From NCBI GenBank assembly GCA_947177685.1, contig CAMWVE010000004.1:1-64000 (forward strand): a stretch of 64,000 nt of DNA, read 5' to 3'. Source of the stretch: an uncultured Porphyromonadaceae bacterium. Lineage in GTDB: Bacteria > Bacteroidota > Bacteroidia > Bacteroidales > Muribaculaceae. The translations under genes were made by a program, and so were the position numbers. The notes beneath the pieces were generated by a model that saw only the letters and a list, made by a program, of their open reading frames with translations, was not told the DNA's origin and did no database searches. Below are positions 62,060 through 64,000 of the stretch, piece after piece. Position 1 is the first letter of the stretch. Every line of letters starts with the position of its first letter.

Positions 62060-63028
62060 ATGTTTCCGATATTAAAGTTCAACACAATTTACAAATCGGT
62101 TCTTTGGGGCGGCGATAGAATCGCCGGCTTCAAAGGAATAGCTTCACAGGGTTCGTCGATTGGCGAATCATGGGAAGTTAGCCCGCTAAAGGATCATGAG
62201 TCAGTTGTTGCCGAAGGTGAATACAAAGGAATCCCCCTTTCTGACATCCTTGCCTCAAACGGTAAAGAAATCATGGGTCAGAGATTATATAACAAGTATG
62301 GAAACAACTTTCCGCTGCTGATAAAATTTCTCGATTCAGCGGATGATTTGTCAATACAGGTGCATCCCGACGATGAGCTTGCAGCAAGTCGGCATGATAG
62401 TCCGGGCAAAATCGAGATGTGGTATTCACTGCTTCCTTCACCTACTGCCTATCTTTATGCCGGATTCAACAAATCCGTGACTCCTGATAATTTTCTTGAA
62501 GCTGTCAAGAACGGAGAAATCATCAGTCTGCTCAAACGGTTCACACCTCGTCAGGGCGACGTTTTTCTGATTCCACCGGGATGCGTCCACGCATTGGGAA
62601 AAGGCAATTTGGTACTCGAAGTACAGCAGGCGAGCGATGTAACATACCGAATTTTCGACTACAACCGGCGTGATGCTGAAGGCAACCTGCGTGAGTTACA
62701 TGTACATGAGAGCATCGATGCTGTTGATTACAGTCAGGCACCACGCTCTGCCAAGAATATTTCTTCGCAAACCGGCAAAGAGTTGATTTTGGAGGACTGT
62801 CCGCATTTCACATCAACAATAATCAATGTGAAGGGGCACCACATTCTTGACCTTGAGCGACGTGATTCTTTCTCAATAGTCATAGCCACGAAAGGGAATC
62901 ATATCCTCACCTCACCTGACGGCACAACCTACCCTCTGCATCAAGGACATACACTGCTGATACCCGCTGTTATGCCGAAGGTTTCCGTTGATGGCGACGG
63001 TGACATTGTCACGGTTTTCATCAATTAA
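62060..63028 (+). CDS. manA: Class I mannose-6-phosphate isomerase
   Basis: A 322-aa cupin-fold zinc enzyme that interconverts mannose 6-phosphate and fructose 6-phosphate. Zinc-binding QVHPDD and the KIEMWYSL strand (the usual K/E-W) are at ~96-120, with IPPGCVHALGKGNLVLEVQQ further on. Shorter than the E. coli type because of the compact Bacteroidetes/Firmicutes version. It probably feeds GDP-mannose or sugar use. Confidence 0.95.
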   Translation: MFPILKFNTIYKSVLWGGDRIAGFKGIASQGSSIGESWEVSPLKDHESVVAEGEYKGIPLSDILASNGKEIMGQRLYNKYGNNFPLLIKFLDSADDLSIQVHPDDELAASRHDSPGKIEMWYSLLPSPTAYLYAGFNKSVTPDNFLEAVKNGEIISLLKRFTPRQGDVFLIPPGCVHALGKGNLVLEVQQASDVTYRIFDYNRRDAEGNLRELHVHESIDAVDYSQAPRSAKNISSQTGKELILEDCPHFTSTIINVKGHHILDLERRDSFSIVIATKGNHILTSPDGTTYPLHQGHTLLIPAVMPKVSVDGDGDIVTVFIN

Positions 63029-63039
63029 CGGGCAACAGT

Positions 63040-63071
63040 TTTGCTTTTCTGCTCTTAATTCCGTATCTTTG
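63040..63071 (+). promoter_or_regulatory. Promoter of the HU-CCDC81/SPOR gene
   Basis: TTTG (63040-63043), 20 nt, TATCTTTG (63064-63071): a perfect match to both boxes. The start site would fall at or within a few bases of the ATG at 63074, giving a leaderless or near-leaderless transcript. Confidence 0.75.
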
Positions 63072-63073
63072 CA

Positions 63074-64000
63074 ATGATGAAAAATATTTTCAGCCACATA
63101 GAATATCTGCTTTACCGCCACGACTGCGTCATCGTACCGCAGCTCGGTGCTTTTGTGGTGCGTCAGATTCCGGCTGAATATGATCCGACCGAGTCAGTGT
63201 TTCTTCCGCCGAGGCGTCAGATTCTGTTCAATCCCGAGTTGACACATTCCGACGGTCTGCTTGCGGCATCAGTAGCACGACGCGACAACATCACTTACGA
63301 ACAGGCTGCAGCAGTAGTGGCTGACGAAGTAGCAAAAATCAAGTCGGAACTTGCCTGTGCCTCCGCAAAGTCACCGGCAGGAGACCTCGGTCTTTTCATC
63401 CGCACTCCCCACGGAGCAATCACCTTTGAGTCAGCACACCGCTATTTTGCCGTTCCGCAACTTTACAAACTGCCTGCCATAAGTGTCACAACCGTTGAAG
63501 AGCGCGAGGCGATGCAACAACAGACGGCACGCACACGCATACTCCCGTTGTCGGCGATATTGCGGGTAGCCGCATCCATCATAGTCTTGGTGGCTATAGG
63601 TTTCCTCACCACCACACCTGTTGCAGTTGATGAAAACCGTATGCATATGGCTTCGCTGGCTGTGCCGGAGATTAAAGTGCCCGAACCTGCTGATGAAATT
63701 GTCCCAGTTGAAATCACCCTGAACATTGCTGTGCCTTCAGCCGAAGCGGAGCCATTCACTATTATCACTCCGCTGGAGCTTTCCCGACGTCTGGCATCTG
63801 CAAAAATCAATGACTCTGACCCATACTATCTGGTTGTAGGGTCAACCGAAACACCCCGACGTGCCCAGATGTTCATGGATGCCCACCCCGGTGTATACCT
63901 CGAAACAATCCGTCACAACGATTATTACCGCATCATAGCTGCCTCAGCCGGTTCACCTGCCGAACTGATGGAAATCTACAACAACTCATTTAAAGAGGAA
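63074..64000 (+). CDS. HU-CCDC81 and SPOR domain protein (cut by window edge)
   Basis: The frame is open from ATG 63074 (a second ATG follows at 63077) to the last base, 309 codons without a stop, so the gene continues to the right. Residues about 1-70 look like the first CCDC81-like HU domain (HIEYLLYRHDCVIVPQLGAFV), and a second HU-like part follows (LGLFIRTPHGAITFESAHRYF). One transmembrane helix (SAILRVAASIIVLVAIGFL, about 157-175) then leads to a Pro/Glu-rich linker and a C-terminal SPOR domain beginning YYLVVGSTETPRRAQMFMD. These proteins link peptidoglycan to the cytoplasm. The terminal part is missing. Confidence 0.82.
   Translation, partial: MMKNIFSHIEYLLYRHDCVIVPQLGAFVVRQIPAEYDPTESVFLPPRRQILFNPELTHSDGLLAASVARRDNITYEQAAAVVADEVAKIKSELACASAKSPAGDLGLFIRTPHGAITFESAHRYFAVPQLYKLPAISVTTVEEREAMQQQTARTRILPLSAILRVAASIIVLVAIGFLTTTPVAVDENRMHMASLAVPEIKVPEPADEIVPVEITLNIAVPSAEAEPFTIITPLELSRRLASAKINDSDPYYLVVGSTETPRRAQMFMDAHPGVYLETIRHNDYYRIIAASAGSPAELMEIYNNSFKEE

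Noticed and set aside
1..64000. tRNA or rRNA genes
   Set aside because: No cloverleaf-type or rRNA-like stretches were seen in the intergenic regions, though I could not run a structural search.

Overview
The window looks like chromosomal DNA of a Bacteroidales bacterium. I infer the Muribaculaceae (Duncaniella/Muribaculum-like), but the family is not proven from sequence alone. The evidence is a complete Bat (aerotolerance) operon, two TonB-dependent receptors with carboxypeptidase-regulatory N-termini, a PCMD-type lipoprotein, DUF4301, DUF4835 and DUF1015 proteins, an HU-CCDC81/SPOR protein, a C-terminal tail resembling type IX secretion signals, and many upstream regions carrying the Bacteroidetes promoter (-33 TTTG, about 19-21 nt, -7 TAnnTTTG). 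I saw no rRNA, tRNA, CRISPR array or insertion sequence.

Layout. 1-2.2 kb: a MntA-HepT toxin-antitoxin pair, divergent from a Sel1-repeat protein, then a gene-free stretch with 9-bp tandem repeats and hairpins. 2.2-10.7 kb: the moxR-DUF58-BatA/B/C/D/E operon, with a 61-residue glutamine-rich tract in BatC. 10.8-12.3 kb: a small HTH protein and a universal stress protein. 12.4-16.3 kb: an envelope operon (two tandem paralogous beta-barrels, a PCMD lipoprotein, a third barrel) with ATGA start/stop overlaps. 16.5-19.7 kb: a Fur-like regulator, purA and a DUF1015 gene. 19.8-20.0 kb: a truncated antitoxin remnant that keeps its palindromic operator. 20.0-21.9 kb (minus strand): folE, a SPOR protein and tpiA. 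22.1-23.7 kb: a membrane protein, an ECF sigma factor and a small membrane protein.

23.86-27.2 kb (minus strand) is a strikingly AT-rich island. It holds an orphan RHS C-terminal tip with a JAB-like toxin motif, a probable immunity gene, two paralogous secreted proteins sharing a DLFKSPW motif, and a gene broken by an in-frame amber codon. It reads as the remains of a polymorphic-toxin locus that has lost its full-length RHS gene, and is the most interesting accessory region here. 27.5-32.9 kb: a secreted LRR protein with an exact 21-residue period, dnaB, a small conserved protein, gpmA (with a perfect hairpin just before its start codon), an HD hydrolase and ilvE. 33.0-38.0 kb: an intergenic repeat, a 1247-aa secreted amidase and a companion beta-propeller-like protein. 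38.2-49.9 kb (plus strand): two TonB receptors, a membrane protein, an HMA metal-binding protein, metF, holB, an AddB-like nuclease and hemW. 49.9-56.4 kb (minus strand): dnaN, an epsilon-like exonuclease, coaBC, a DUF4835 gene, recN and rlmB in one tightly overlapping operon. 56.5-57.2 kb: a PIN-domain toxin-antitoxin pair. 57.4-61.8 kb: DUF4301, a TPR protein and lgt. 62.1 kb to the end: manA and the start of an HU-CCDC81/SPOR gene that runs off the edge.

A family of dispersed palindromes (arms like GAGGGTG...TTTTGACACACCCTC) occupies at least four intergenic sites and in two of them is preceded by the same ~40-bp sequence, so it is both a terminator and a genomic repeat.
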